Below are positions 26,073 to 33,836 of a stretch of DNA of 64,000 nt, piece by piece. Made by a program: the position numbers and the translations under genes. Under the pieces are notes generated by a model. It did not search any database, was not told the origin of the DNA, and was given only the letters and a program-made list of their open reading frames with translations. Numbering within the stretch: position 1 is the stretch's first letter; the number at the start of each line of letters is the position of its first letter. Location of the stretch: positions 868,001-932,000 of the forward strand of contig NZ_JAMSHO010000001.1 of the NCBI RefSeq assembly GCF_040147005.1, written 5' to 3'. Source of the DNA: Halomonas sp. H10-9-1 (GTDB lineage: Bacteria; Pseudomonadota; Gammaproteobacteria; Pseudomonadales; Halomonadaceae).

Positions 26073-26696
26073 ATACAGCTCCGCCAGCAATGGCTTGTCG
26101 TTGGGGTGATGCAGCACCTCGTGAAGGCGTGCGATGGGCACCAGGCTCACCGCCTGGCTCTCCCAGCCCATGGCGGCCGGCGTGCCGCCCAGCCGGCGTG
26201 CCAGGAAGTAGCGGGTCACGCTGGTGGAGCGTGGCACGTCGACCAGCCAGCGGGTCAGGGCGATGACCAGGCCGGCCTCCTCGAAGGTCTCCTTGATGGC
26301 GGTCTGCTCGAGGCTCAGCCCCGGTTCCCGCTTGCCCTTGGGGAAGGTCGCCCGGTAGCCGCCGAAGGCATTACTGGGGTGCACCACCCACACCCGGCCG
26401 TCGGGCTCCATGACCACGGCACCCGCGGCGGGGGCCTTGCCCGGTGAGACCACCAGCGGTGGTGTTTCGCCCGGGAGTTCGCTGGCTGCAAGCCATGGCG
26501 CGGCGGTGGGCGCGTTGCCGGCCGCGCGCCACGGCGCGAGTGCCAGCCCGTTGAGCTGCGCCGGCAGTGGGCCTTGCGACACCACGCTGGCAATCGCCGT
26601 GGGGTCGTCCCAGCAGGGCAGGGGGCTGGGCGTGGAGGGCGCCTTCAGGATCACCGGTTGCCCGGCGTCGTCGGGAAGGGGGTGGCACACTGGCAT
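26073..26696 (-). pseudogene. Nudix hydrolase, 3' end replaced by IS
   Basis: About 208 residues from MPVCHPLPDD to LLAELYP. A Nudix-like box is at GKREPGLSLEQTAIKETFEE followed by AGL. Compared with the consensus GX5EX7REUXEEXGU the first Glu is Leu and the Arg is Lys, while the E-x-x-EE metal ligands remain. The frame runs into the IS1380-like element and stops at 26010, adding foreign residues. Fragments of the same gene recur at 4973, 29933 and 33528. Function beyond nucleoside-diphosphate-linked hydrolysis cannot be told. Confidence 0.7.
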
Positions 26697-26746
26697 GGCA
26701 GGGTCTCGTCGGCAGCAAGCCGTCAGATTAGCTCAGGGTGATTAGC

Positions 26747-26770
26747 ATCGCCATCGAATCAGGGGGTTAG
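26747..26770. repeat. Recurrent leader element, copy c
   Basis: Third copy of the GAATCAGGGGGTTAG leader. It lies upstream of the only near-complete Nudix gene (minus) and the nucleotidyltransferase (plus), so this may be its ancestral position. Confidence 0.7.
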
Positions 26771-26810
26771 CCACAGACAAGCTAGTGGGACTCATCGCAG
26801 TGGGTAGGGG

Positions 26811-26821
26811 TATGGTATTCT
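26811..26821 (+). promoter_or_regulatory. Possible extended -10 of nucleotidyltransferase gene
   Basis: GGTATGGTATTCT resembles the TGGTATCCT boxes at 3540, 5331 and 33802 at a similar distance from the leader element. Confidence 0.35.
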
Positions 26822-26869
26822 CGTGATCATAAGTGGCTTGTTGCCAAGCCTCAGCGACACGGAGAGCAC

Positions 26870-27357
26870 ATGCCCATAGAGCCGCGGATGTATCCGACCA
26901 TCGAGCCTGATACTGCGCTAGGACGTGCGCTTGTGGCCTTTTTCGATGTGCTGGAGCCGTTGTATGCCAGCGGCGAGAAGGGCGTTTTCCAAGTGATTGT
27001 TTTCGGTGGTTGTGCGGTCCATATCCACACGAAGGCACGAGGTAGTGCGGATGTTGACGCTGAGATAGCGTCCCACGGCTATGCCGATAGATCCGACATC
27101 GTTGCGCTGCTGGATGAAGAAGCCTATGTGTTTGCGGACGAAGAGGGCGTGACGCAGATGCTGGAGCTGGATGCCAGCTTCAACACAACACTCGCTCCGC
27201 TGCACGAAGACTACGAGGACCGGGTCCTTCGGCTGGTGACGCAAAGCAACATCCCCAACGTGGAGGTCTACGTCGCCAGTGCGCTGGATGTGGCCATCTC
27301 CAAGCTTGGCCGTTTTGGCGAGCGTGACCAGCACGACATCCAGGTGCTGCTCAGCAA
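26870..27357 (+). pseudogene. DUF6036-like nucleotidyltransferase, 5' part (TnpB-split)
   Basis: MPIEPRMYPTIEPD leads into VIVFGGCAVHIHTKARGSADVD, the G-G-x-A-x...S-x-D-x-D pattern of MNT-type nucleotidyltransferases, with DVAISKLGRFGERDQHDI after it. The gene is interrupted near 27357 by an IS200/IS605-type element and resumes at 28699 in the same frame (LSYVDIGEFERLAREAISYY). A stop-start overlap with a second ORF follows. Such pairs often behave as toxin-antitoxin or abortive-infection modules; that is inference only. Confidence 0.65.
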
Positions 27358-27370
27358 AATCCGCGTGAAC

Positions 27371-27390
27371 CCTCGCCCACTCGGGCGGGG
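27371..27390 (+). repeat. Left-end hairpin of the tnpB element
   Basis: Perfect 8-bp stem CCTCGCCC/GGGCGGGG with loop ACTC, the type of imperfect-palindrome end bound by IS200/IS605 transposases. Confidence 0.65.
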
Positions 27391-27482
27391 AGGTAAGCGG
27401 GCAGTGCGATAGCGCTGCTGGGTTTGCGGTATGGGGCACGGCGGCATAAGCTGTACATACATCCATGCATCAATGGCGCGCC

Positions 27483-28658
27483 ATGCTGAAGGCTACCAAG
27501 GTACGACTCTACCCCACGACCGAGCAGGCGGAATTTTTGAACCGCCAGTTCGGCGCGGTGCGTTTCGTCTACAACACCGGCCTTCGCATCATGTCGCATC
27601 GCTACAAGCGCCACGGCCAGTCGCTGAGCGCCAAGCACGACATCAAGAAGTTGCTGCCGGTGGCCAAGAGGTCCCGCCAGTATGGCTGGCTGAAAGACGC
27701 GGATTCCATGGCTCTCCAGCAGTCGTGCATCAATCTCGACCAAGCCTTCCAGCGTTTCTTCGACCCCAAGCAGAAGGCCGGCTATCCGCGCTTCAAGAGC
27801 AAGCGGGGCAAGCAGTCCAGCTATCACTGCGTCGGCGTCAAGGCCGGCGACAACTGGATCAAGGTGCCCAAACTGGGGCCGATCAAGGCCAACGTTCACC
27901 GGCCTGTTGACGGCAAGCTCAAGAGCATCACGCTGTCGCGCACGGTCACCGGCAAGCACTACGCCTCGCTGCTCTTTGATACCGACCAGGCGGCCCCCGC
28001 GCCGACCATGGACGTTGATACCTCTCGCGTCGTCGGACTGGACATGGGGCTATCCCATCTTGCTATCGACTCAAATGGTCGCAAGGTCGCCAATCCACGC
28101 TTCCTCAAGAAGGCGCAAGAGAACCTCAAGCGCAAGCAGCAGGCGCTGTCCCGCACGAAGAAGGGCAGCGCCCGCCGGGCCAAGGCACGGTTACTCGTCG
28201 CCAAGGCGCATGAGCGGGTCGCCAATGCCCGCAACGACTTCCAGCACAAGCTCTCTCGACAGATCGTTGACGATAACCAAGCGGTGATCGTCGAGACGCT
28301 GAAGGTCCGCAACATGATGAAAAACGCCCGCCTCGCCAAGCACATCGGCGATGCGTCTTGGCATGCCTTGATGACCAAGCTGGACTACAAGGCCAGGGAG
28401 CAGGGCAAGCATCTGGTCAAGATTGACCCGTGGTTTGCCAGCTCCAAGACCTGCCATGTCTGCCAGCACAAGATGGACGCCATGCCGTTGAGCGTCCGGT
28501 CGTGGGAGTGCCCCGCCTGCCACACACAGCACGACCGGGACATCAACGCGGCGTTGAACATCAAGCAGCAAGGCATCATCCAGTTGAAGGCGGAAGGGCT
28601 GTCCGTCTCTGCCCATGGAGGCTTGCGTAAGTCCGGCACATCGTCGGCAGCTGCCTGA
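27483..28658 (+). CDS. tnpB: RNA-guided endonuclease TnpB
   Basis: A 391-residue OrfB/TnpB protein starting MLKATKVRLYPTTEQAEFLN. The RuvC-like nuclease residues are D in VVGLDMGLSHLA, E in IVETLKVRNM and D in HDRDINAALN. A zinc finger (CHVCQHKM...CPACHTQHD) lies between. Family members cut DNA guided by an RNA derived from the element's right end and favour element retention. A start six codons earlier (27465) is possible. Confidence 0.9.
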   Translation: MLKATKVRLYPTTEQAEFLNRQFGAVRFVYNTGLRIMSHRYKRHGQSLSAKHDIKKLLPVAKRSRQYGWLKDADSMALQQSCINLDQAFQRFFDPKQKAGYPRFKSKRGKQSSYHCVGVKAGDNWIKVPKLGPIKANVHRPVDGKLKSITLSRTVTGKHYASLLFDTDQAAPAPTMDVDTSRVVGLDMGLSHLAIDSNGRKVANPRFLKKAQENLKRKQQALSRTKKGSARRAKARLLVAKAHERVANARNDFQHKLSRQIVDDNQAVIVETLKVRNMMKNARLAKHIGDASWHALMTKLDYKAREQGKHLVKIDPWFASSKTCHVCQHKMDAMPLSVRSWECPACHTQHDRDINAALNIKQQGIIQLKAEGLSVSAHGGLRKSGTSSAAA

Positions 28659-28698
28659 GAAGTGGGAAGCCTCGCCCGCTAGGGCGGGGAGCAGTCAC
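28659..28698 (+). ncRNA. Probable 3' end of TnpB guide (omega) RNA scaffold
   Basis: The right-end hairpin CCTCGCCC-GCTA-GGGCGGGG at 28670-28689 followed by GAGCAGTCAC sits where omega-RNA scaffolds end in this family. The guide would then be read from the flank beginning GCTTTCTTATG. The RNA's 5' end, probably inside the tnpB 3' region, cannot be fixed from sequence. Confidence 0.45.
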
Positions 28699-28837
28699 GC
28701 TTTCTTATGTTGACATCGGTGAGTTTGAACGATTAGCTCGGGAGGCGATTAGCTACTATGTCGGCGATGAACCCCGTATTTTGGGCAATCTGAACGTGGT
28801 ACTCGACGACTATCATCGCACCGAGGGCGAGTCATGA
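28699..28837 (+). pseudogene. DUF6036-like nucleotidyltransferase, 3' part
   Basis: LSYVDIGEFERLAREAISYY followed by VGDEPRILGNLNVVLDD to the stop at 28837. It is in the same reading frame as 26870 and lacks its own start. The stop overlaps the next start (ATGATGA context). Confidence 0.65.
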
Positions 28838-29262
28838 TGGTTTCCTTCAAACGTAAACGGTTGTATCGGGTCGGCTCACGCCCTCTCGAGCTTGCAGTCG
28901 ATGACGTGAAGCAGCTGGCTGAAGCCGTCTGGTACCGGGGCTATCGGCCGACGCTGGCAGAGCTGGATCGGTTGCGCGACGTGATGTCTCGTGAGGAGTT
29001 CCAGCGGGCGCTCTGTGTGCTCGAGCTGCTAAGCCAGTACCCGGTATGCCGCAGAGATACCGCACGATACCTACAGCAGCTCACCCGGCATTTCCATCGA
29101 CAACTGCTGGGAAGCGACGACACACCCACCCAAGGGCGATATTCTCCCAGCAAGCGATGGGGCCTGAGGGATGCCACCGCTCCACTGCGCAAAGCGCTGC
29201 TTCCCATGCAGACACGTACCTATGCCGATGCGACAGGGCACCGGCATGGTCTAAGCACTTGA
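28834..29262 (+). CDS. Unknown protein paired with nucleotidyltransferase
   Basis: A 142-residue basic protein, MMVSFKRKRLYRVGSRPLEL, with a helical centre (YRPTLAELDRLRDVMSREEF...ALCVLELLSQYP). I recognise no domain. Its ATG overlaps the stop of the nucleotidyltransferase gene, so the two were probably translated together. Its own C-terminus may be altered, because an Rpn fragment begins about 60 bases later. Ribosome-site quality is poor, consistent with coupling. Confidence 0.5.
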   Translation: MMVSFKRKRLYRVGSRPLELAVDDVKQLAEAVWYRGYRPTLAELDRLRDVMSREEFQRALCVLELLSQYPVCRRDTARYLQQLTRHFHRQLLGSDDTPTQGRYSPSKRWGLRDATAPLRKALLPMQTRTYADATGHRHGLST

Positions 29263-29325
29263 AGACTTTCCCTCGTGTATTGCCCTCGTCATGGCTCATA
29301 CGCTACGGCCCCCTTTGGCGATCAC

Positions 29326-29772
29326 CAGACGCCACTGAGCGGCGTATTCAGCGTCGAGAACGCCGGGGAGAGCTGGGAGGCCCTGCAGCGTGCCGTGGAC
29401 CGGATCGTGGCGATCATCCAGGTCGACCCCGACAAGGAGCGCATCGACCGGATCATCACCCGCTGGCTCAAGCGGCATTTGCATCGACTGGGGGCCGGGA
29501 TCAACCTGGATCGGCTCGATAGCCTCGTGGAGGATAAGGACATGTTGGCAGAGAATCTGGAAAATCTGGTGAAGAAAGAACGCCAGGAAGGGCGCCAGGA
29601 AGGGCGCCTAGAGGGTTTCGCCGGGCTGCTCCGTATGCAGCTGGCTTTCAAGTTTGGCGACCTGCCGCCGTGGGTGGACGAGCAGCTCGCGTCGGCCACC
29701 GATGCGCAGCTTGGTGAGTGGGGAATGCAGATGCTGACCGTCACCTCCCTCGACAAGCTGTTCACACACTGA
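29326..29772 (+). pseudogene. Rpn nuclease C-terminal fragment
   Basis: From QTPLSGVFSVENAGESWEAL the frame follows Rpn copies A and B, including the E-G-R-Q/L linker (ERQEGRQEGRLEG), then diverges in a different C-terminus (LLRMQLAFKFGDLPPWVDEQ). The whole nuclease core is missing. It shows a third linker length in this family. Confidence 0.8.
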
Positions 29773-29789
29773 CGCCTCTGGCGGACCAC

Positions 29790-29932
29790 GGCTCGCTCCG
29801 CCATGTCCTTCCCTTGGCGACCAACTCGCCGTCCAGAAGTCGCTCCGCGGCCAGCAGCCTCAGTGTAAAACTCTCCACCCGCCCCCTGCGCCTCGGTGGC
29901 CAACAGTCCCTCGGCGGTGAACAGCGTCACCG
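29790..29932 (-). pseudogene. Fragment of unknown small gene (MTLFTA type)
   Basis: On the minus strand the phrases TLFTAEGLLATE and, in a shifted frame, RVESFTLRLLAAERLLDGELVAK can be read. They match the better-kept fragments at 34753-34889 and 33418-33525. The LLAAERLL-GEL end also resembles the ribbon-helix-helix copies. A frameshift separates the two halves here. Confidence 0.45.
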
Positions 29933-29964
29933 GCGTCGTCGGGAAGGGGGTGGCACACTGGCAT
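29933..29964 (-). pseudogene. Nudix gene, first codons only
   Basis: MPVCHPLPDDA, identical to the start of the Nudix gene at 26696, followed on its upstream side by the same leader. The rest of the gene is absent. Confidence 0.6.
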
Positions 29965-30014
29965 GGCGCAGTCTCGTCGGCAGCAAGCCGTCAGACTAGC
30001 TCAGGATGATTAGC

Positions 30015-30038
30015 AACGCCATCGAATCAGGGGGTTAG
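30015..30038. repeat. Recurrent leader element, copy d
   Basis: Fourth copy of GAATCAGGGGGTTAG. The following 22 bp match the sequence after copy c, until the IS21 end begins at 30061. Confidence 0.7.
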
Positions 30039-30156
30039 CCACAGACAAGCCAGTGGGACTTGTATAGAGCGACAATTACTCTGGCCGGCCGACGACAACT
30101 ACTGTGACCGGTTGCCCTAAGCTTGACCGCTTGTCCCGACCCACCAGGGAGCCGGT

Positions 30157-31680
30157 ATGGCGGTCACCAGCCAACAGGTCACGCTCTATATGTCGCAACG
30201 TCAACAAGGCCAGACCCAGGAGGTAGCCGCCGCCAAGGCCGGCCTCTCCGTTAGAACCGCTCGCCGCCTCGAACGCCGGGCCGAGTCCTCCGAGCCGCAG
30301 GCATCACGACACTGGCGAACCCGGCCCGACCCCTTCGCTGAGGTGTGGGAGACCGCACTCGTCCCCCAGCTGGCCGCCACCCCGAGCTTGCAAGCCCTGA
30401 CCCTGCTGGAGTGGCTACAGGAGCAGCACCCCGGCCAGTATCCGGATAGCTTGCTGCGTACCCTGCAGCGTCGAGTCAAGGGCTGGCGAGCCGCGCATGG
30501 CCCGGAGAAAGAGGTGATGTTCCCGCAAACCCATGGCCCCGGGCTGCGCGGCCTCTCCGACTTCACCGAACTCAAGGGGATTGTCATTACCGTGGCAGGG
30601 GAGCTGCTTGATCACCGGCTCTACCACTTCCGCCTGGCCTACAGCGGCTGGTGTTATGTCCGGGTGGTGCTCGGTGGCGAGAGCTACCCGGCGCTGGCTG
30701 AAGGCCTGACCCGTGCGCTGGAGCGCCTTGGCGGTGTCCCCGCGGAGCACCGCACCGACAGCTTGTCGGCGGCCTTCCGCAACCTCGGCCGGGAGGCGGA
30801 AGCCGACCTCACCGAGCGTTATGCTGCCCTGTGCGCTCACTACGGCATGACGGCCACCCGTAATAACCCAGGGCGCGGCCATGAAAACGCCAGCATCGAG
30901 TCGCCACATGGCCACTTCAAGCGGCGCCTGCAACAGCGCCTGACGCTGCGCGGCTCCCAGGACTTCGCTAGCCTCGATGACTACCAGGCCTTCCTCGATG
31001 AGGTGACCACCGCGATCAACCGCCGCAACGCGGCCCGGATCACCGTCGAGCGTGGCGCGCTACAGCCACTGCCCAGCCGGCCCGGTACCGACTACAGCGA
31101 GGTGACGGTGCGCGTCACTACCTCCAGCACTATCCAGGTGCGCAAGGTGCTCTACTCGGTGCCGTCCCGGCTGATCGGCGAGAACCTGCGGGTGCACCTT
31201 TACGATGATCGCTTGGTGCTGCATCACGCACAGCAAGCATTGCTGACGCTGAGGCGGCTGCATGCCACGCCGGAAAGCGGCCGGTTGCGGGTCATCGATT
31301 ACCGCCATGTGATCGGCTGGCTGGTCCGCAAGCCCCGGGCGCTGGCGGGGCTGACGTTCCGCGACGACCTGTTGCCGAGTGCGGAGTGGCGCGAGCTGTA
31401 CGCCCGGCTGACCGCCGCCTTGCCGGTCGCCGAGGCCTGCAAGCGCATCGTTGGCGCTCTGGCGTTGGCCGCCGAGCAGGACCAGGCCGAGGCGATCGCC
31501 AGTTACTGGCTGGGCGCCCTGGCGCGCGGGAAGAGCCCGACGCTGGCCGAGCTCCAGGCCCGCTTCGCCGCCACGCCGAGCGCCACGCTGGTTTTCCCCC
31601 AGGTGACTCAGCATGACATCGCCAGCTACAACCATCTGGTGCCCAGCGTGCCGACCACAGAGGTGGGCTGCCATGCCTGA
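30157..31680 (+). CDS. istA: IS21-family transposase IstA (copy 2)
   Basis: A 507-residue protein differing from the copy at 7380-8903 by only a few residues. It has the same helix-turn-helix and DDE blocks (DFTELKG, HRTDSLSAAF, GRGHENASIES). It appears intact. Confidence 0.9.
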   Translation: MAVTSQQVTLYMSQRQQGQTQEVAAAKAGLSVRTARRLERRAESSEPQASRHWRTRPDPFAEVWETALVPQLAATPSLQALTLLEWLQEQHPGQYPDSLLRTLQRRVKGWRAAHGPEKEVMFPQTHGPGLRGLSDFTELKGIVITVAGELLDHRLYHFRLAYSGWCYVRVVLGGESYPALAEGLTRALERLGGVPAEHRTDSLSAAFRNLGREAEADLTERYAALCAHYGMTATRNNPGRGHENASIESPHGHFKRRLQQRLTLRGSQDFASLDDYQAFLDEVTTAINRRNAARITVERGALQPLPSRPGTDYSEVTVRVTTSSTIQVRKVLYSVPSRLIGENLRVHLYDDRLVLHHAQQALLTLRRLHATPESGRLRVIDYRHVIGWLVRKPRALAGLTFRDDLLPSAEWRELYARLTAALPVAEACKRIVGALALAAEQDQAEAIASYWLGALARGKSPTLAELQARFAATPSATLVFPQVTQHDIASYNHLVPSVPTTEVGCHA

Positions 31681-32446
31681 TGCCCAGACGCTGCCGCTGC
31701 TACTGCGACAGCTCCGCCTGCCCACCATGGCCGCCTGCTGGCCCCAGCTGGAAACCCGCGCCCGAGCCGAAAACTGGAGCCTGCCACAAACACTGGCCGC
31801 CCTATGCGAGCACGAGCTGGCCGAGCGTGAGCGACGCCGGCTGGCCCGGCACCTCAAGGAGGCCCGGCTGCCGGTGGGCAAGACGCTGGAGTCCTTCGAG
31901 TTCGACGCCATCGCGGCCGAGCAGCGCCGGCAACTGAGCGCCTTGGCCGGCGACACGCAGTGGGTCGACCAGGCTCACAACCTGCTGCTGTTTGGGCCCT
32001 CCGGCGTCGGCAAGAGCCACGTGGCGGCCGGGCTCGGGCATACGCTGGTCGACCAGGGTTACCGGGTGCGCTACGCCACCGCCTCAAGCCTGGTCCAGGA
32101 GCTCCAGGCTGCCAAGCAGGCACTGCGCCTGAGCGACGCCCTGATCAAGCTCGACAAGTACGCCGTGCTGGTGATCGACGATATCGGCTACGTCCAACGC
32201 AGCGAGGCCGAGACGTCAGTGCTGTTCGAGCTGATCGCCCATCGCTACGAGTCGGCCAGCCTGATCATCACCGCCAACCAGCCGTTCAGCGCCTGGGACA
32301 GTATCTTCCCCGACAGCATGATGGCAGTGGCCGCCATCGACCGGTTGGTGCACCACGCCACGCTGATGGAGCTGAGCGGGGAGAGCTACCGTAAGCGTGC
32401 TTATCAACGACAATTACAAGGAGGAAAAGCTGGGTCGTCAGACTGA
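31673..32446 (+). CDS. istB: IS21 helper ATPase IstB (copy 2)
   Basis: A 257-residue AAA+ ATPase identical in motifs to copy 1 (GPSGVGKSH, VLVIDDIGY). The ATG overlaps the istA stop by eight bases. Confidence 0.9.
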   Translation: MPDAQTLPLLLRQLRLPTMAACWPQLETRARAENWSLPQTLAALCEHELAERERRRLARHLKEARLPVGKTLESFEFDAIAAEQRRQLSALAGDTQWVDQAHNLLLFGPSGVGKSHVAAGLGHTLVDQGYRVRYATASSLVQELQAAKQALRLSDALIKLDKYAVLVIDDIGYVQRSEAETSVLFELIAHRYESASLIITANQPFSAWDSIFPDSMMAVAAIDRLVHHATLMELSGESYRKRAYQRQLQGGKAGSSD

Positions 32447-32585
32447 CGACAACTACCCACCCAACCGGCCATTTTAATTGTCGCCAAGCGGCCAAAGTAG
32501 TTGACGTCGCATACATCAGCTGACGGCGGCGAGCAGGCCATATGCTATTCTGATCGCGGTAACAATGCTTCCATGGGTAAGCGCG

Positions 32586-32819
32586 ATGCAGCTTGAAGAA
32601 CTCATTGCCAAGGTTAGTCGTCTATCGGCCGCTCGCCAGCAGGAGGTGCTTGATTTCGTTACCTTCCTGGAACAGCGCTACGCTGATGAACAGGTCGCTG
32701 AGCAAGCCGACTGGTCAGATCACCAGTTTCATGCGCTGAGCATTGATCAAGCTATGCGTGGGCTGGAGTTCGAGCCTGACCTCTACTCTGAGGATGATCT
32801 CAAGGAACGTTGGCAATGA
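32586..32819 (+). CDS. DUF2281-type antitoxin
   Basis: A 77-residue acidic protein, MQLEELIAKVSRLSAARQQE then VLDFVTFLEQRY, the pattern of small DUF2281/VapB-like antitoxins that sit before PemK/MazF-type toxins. The upstream in-frame extension lacks a ribosome site. Its stop overlaps the toxin start as ATGA. It would neutralise the toxin and repress the operon. Confidence 0.7.
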   Translation: MQLEELIAKVSRLSAARQQEVLDFVTFLEQRYADEQVAEQADWSDHQFHALSIDQAMRGLEFEPDLYSEDDLKERWQ

Positions 32820-33166
32820 AGCGTGCTGGCCACATTGCCTTGATGCCCTTTCCCTACACCGATCTCACTCACAGTAAGAAGCGCCCTGTGCTGTTGCTGC
32901 GGCGGCTGGATCACGCCCGTGACGACTGGCTCGTCTGCATGATTTCCTCTCGCCTGCAGCAGACCGAGACAGGTCTCGACTGGGTGCTGACGTCGGAGAG
33001 TGATGAGTTTGCTGCCTCCGGCCTCAAGGTTTCCAGTGTCTTTCGGCTGTCACGCGTCGCGGTGCTGGACGGTGCCTTGCTTCTGGGGCAAATGGGAGCG
33101 GTGAGCGAGACGAGGCTGCACGACCTGAGGCGCCGGCTGAGTCGCTGGATTACCTGCACAGAGTGA
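32816..33166 (+). CDS. PemK/MazF-family toxin
   Basis: A 116-residue protein: HIALMPFPYTDLTHSKKRPV is the usual start of a PemK-like ribonuclease fold, followed by VCMISSR and KVSSVFRLSRVAVLD. PemK/MazF toxins cut mRNA at short motifs. It overlaps the antitoxin gene by four bases. It sits between an IS21 end and an Rpn fragment, so the module is in a mobile neighbourhood. Confidence 0.8.
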   Translation: MKRAGHIALMPFPYTDLTHSKKRPVLLLRRLDHARDDWLVCMISSRLQQTETGLDWVLTSESDEFAASGLKVSSVFRLSRVAVLDGALLLGQMGAVSETRLHDLRRRLSRWITCTE

Positions 33167-33170
33167 GTGG

Positions 33171-33309
33171 CCAGGCTACGGCGTGCCTTCGTGGTGTGGA
33201 TACGTCGCGTCATGCTTCCCCACCTGGCACCGGGGATGGAGTTGCCCGGGTTCAATGACTTGCAGGATCACTACGAGGGTCATGACATGCTGGCCGAACG
33301 CACCTTATC
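33171..33309 (+). pseudogene. Rpn nuclease fragment (copy-1 type)
   Basis: RRAFVVWIRRVMLPHLAPGM followed by ELPGFNDLQDH...GHDMLAER matches residues 215-260 of Rpn copy 1 (2309-2440). Nothing else of the gene is present. Confidence 0.75.
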
Positions 33310-33417
33310 CCGCCTCAATGCGTCAGCGTCGTCTGGGGGCATGCCGGTGGTGTGACGCCGCCCTCGGTCATCCCACACCCTACACCCCACACCCCGTGCA
33401 CCTGACGTCCACGGCGG

Positions 33418-33525
33418 TGAACAGCGTCATCTGGGTATTATCGGTGATCTCCCCCACGCGACCGTAGGCCGTCAGGTAGTCGGTAATGCCAGGTTCGCCA
33501 AAGCGGTCGATGTTCTGATGGCGGC
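33418..33525 (-). pseudogene. Fragment of unknown small gene (MTLFTA type), N-terminal side
   Basis: The minus strand reads [38 protein letters not shown], which continues into the sequence kept at 34753-34889. A Nudix fragment is joined on its upstream side. Confidence 0.45.
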
Positions 33526-33527
33526 GC

Positions 33528-33680
33528 CAGCCCGTTCAGGCTCGCCGGCAACGGTCCGTCCGGCACCACCCGCGTGATCGCGGTAGTGTCGTCCCAGCAG
33601 GCCAGAGGCGTCGGCGTCGAGGGCGTGGCCAGGATTACCGGCTGGCCGGCTTCATCACGGCGAGGGTGCAGCACAGGCAT
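33528..33680 (-). pseudogene. Nudix gene N-terminal fragment
   Basis: MPVLHPRRDEAGQPVILATP to [10 protein letters not shown], the first 50 residues of the Nudix family protein, then a switch to unrelated sequence. There is no Nudix box. Confidence 0.7.
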
Positions 33681-33730
33681 GGCGTGGCCGCGGCAGCGGA
33701 AAGCCATCAGACTACCCCGAGGCGGGATGC

Positions 33731-33754
33731 ATCGCCATGGAATCAGGGGGTTAG
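33731..33754. repeat. Recurrent leader element, copy e
   Basis: Fifth copy of GAATCAGGGGGTTAG, upstream of the PDDEXK-type gene. Confidence 0.7.
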
Positions 33755-33796
33755 CTTGGCGTGTGGCTGGATCGTCCTGCCTGGCGACACCCAAAG

Positions 33797-33807
33797 CGTG
33801 GTATCCT
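33797..33807 (+). promoter_or_regulatory. Possible extended -10 of PDDEXK gene
   Basis: AGCGTGGTATCCT, the same box as before Rpn copies A and B although the downstream gene is only distantly related. Confidence 0.4.
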
Positions 33808-33836
33808 GCAGCAAGACCATTTGGCAAGGGCACTTC

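Larger units (their letters stand above)
27358..28698 (+). mobile_element. IS605-type (IS1341-like) element carrying only tnpB
   Basis: No tnpA is present. Subterminal hairpins match at both ends: CCTCGCCC-ACTC-GGGCGGGG (27371-27390) and CCTCGCCC-GCTA-GGGCGGGG (28670-28689). The right end is probably ...GCAGTCAC at 28698, judged from where the nucleotidyltransferase frame resumes. The left end is approximate, between 27355 and 27370. Such elements make no target duplication. Confidence 0.75.
30061..32515 (+). mobile_element. IS21-family element (type a, copy 2)
   Basis: A 2455-bp element with ends TGTATAGAGCGACAATTACT and ...GACGTCGCATACA. The inner repeats contain TTGTCG/GGCCGG as in copy 1. 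The left flank is the leader element and the right flank is unrelated, with no visible target duplication, so a deletion or recombination has removed one side. Confidence 0.85.
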
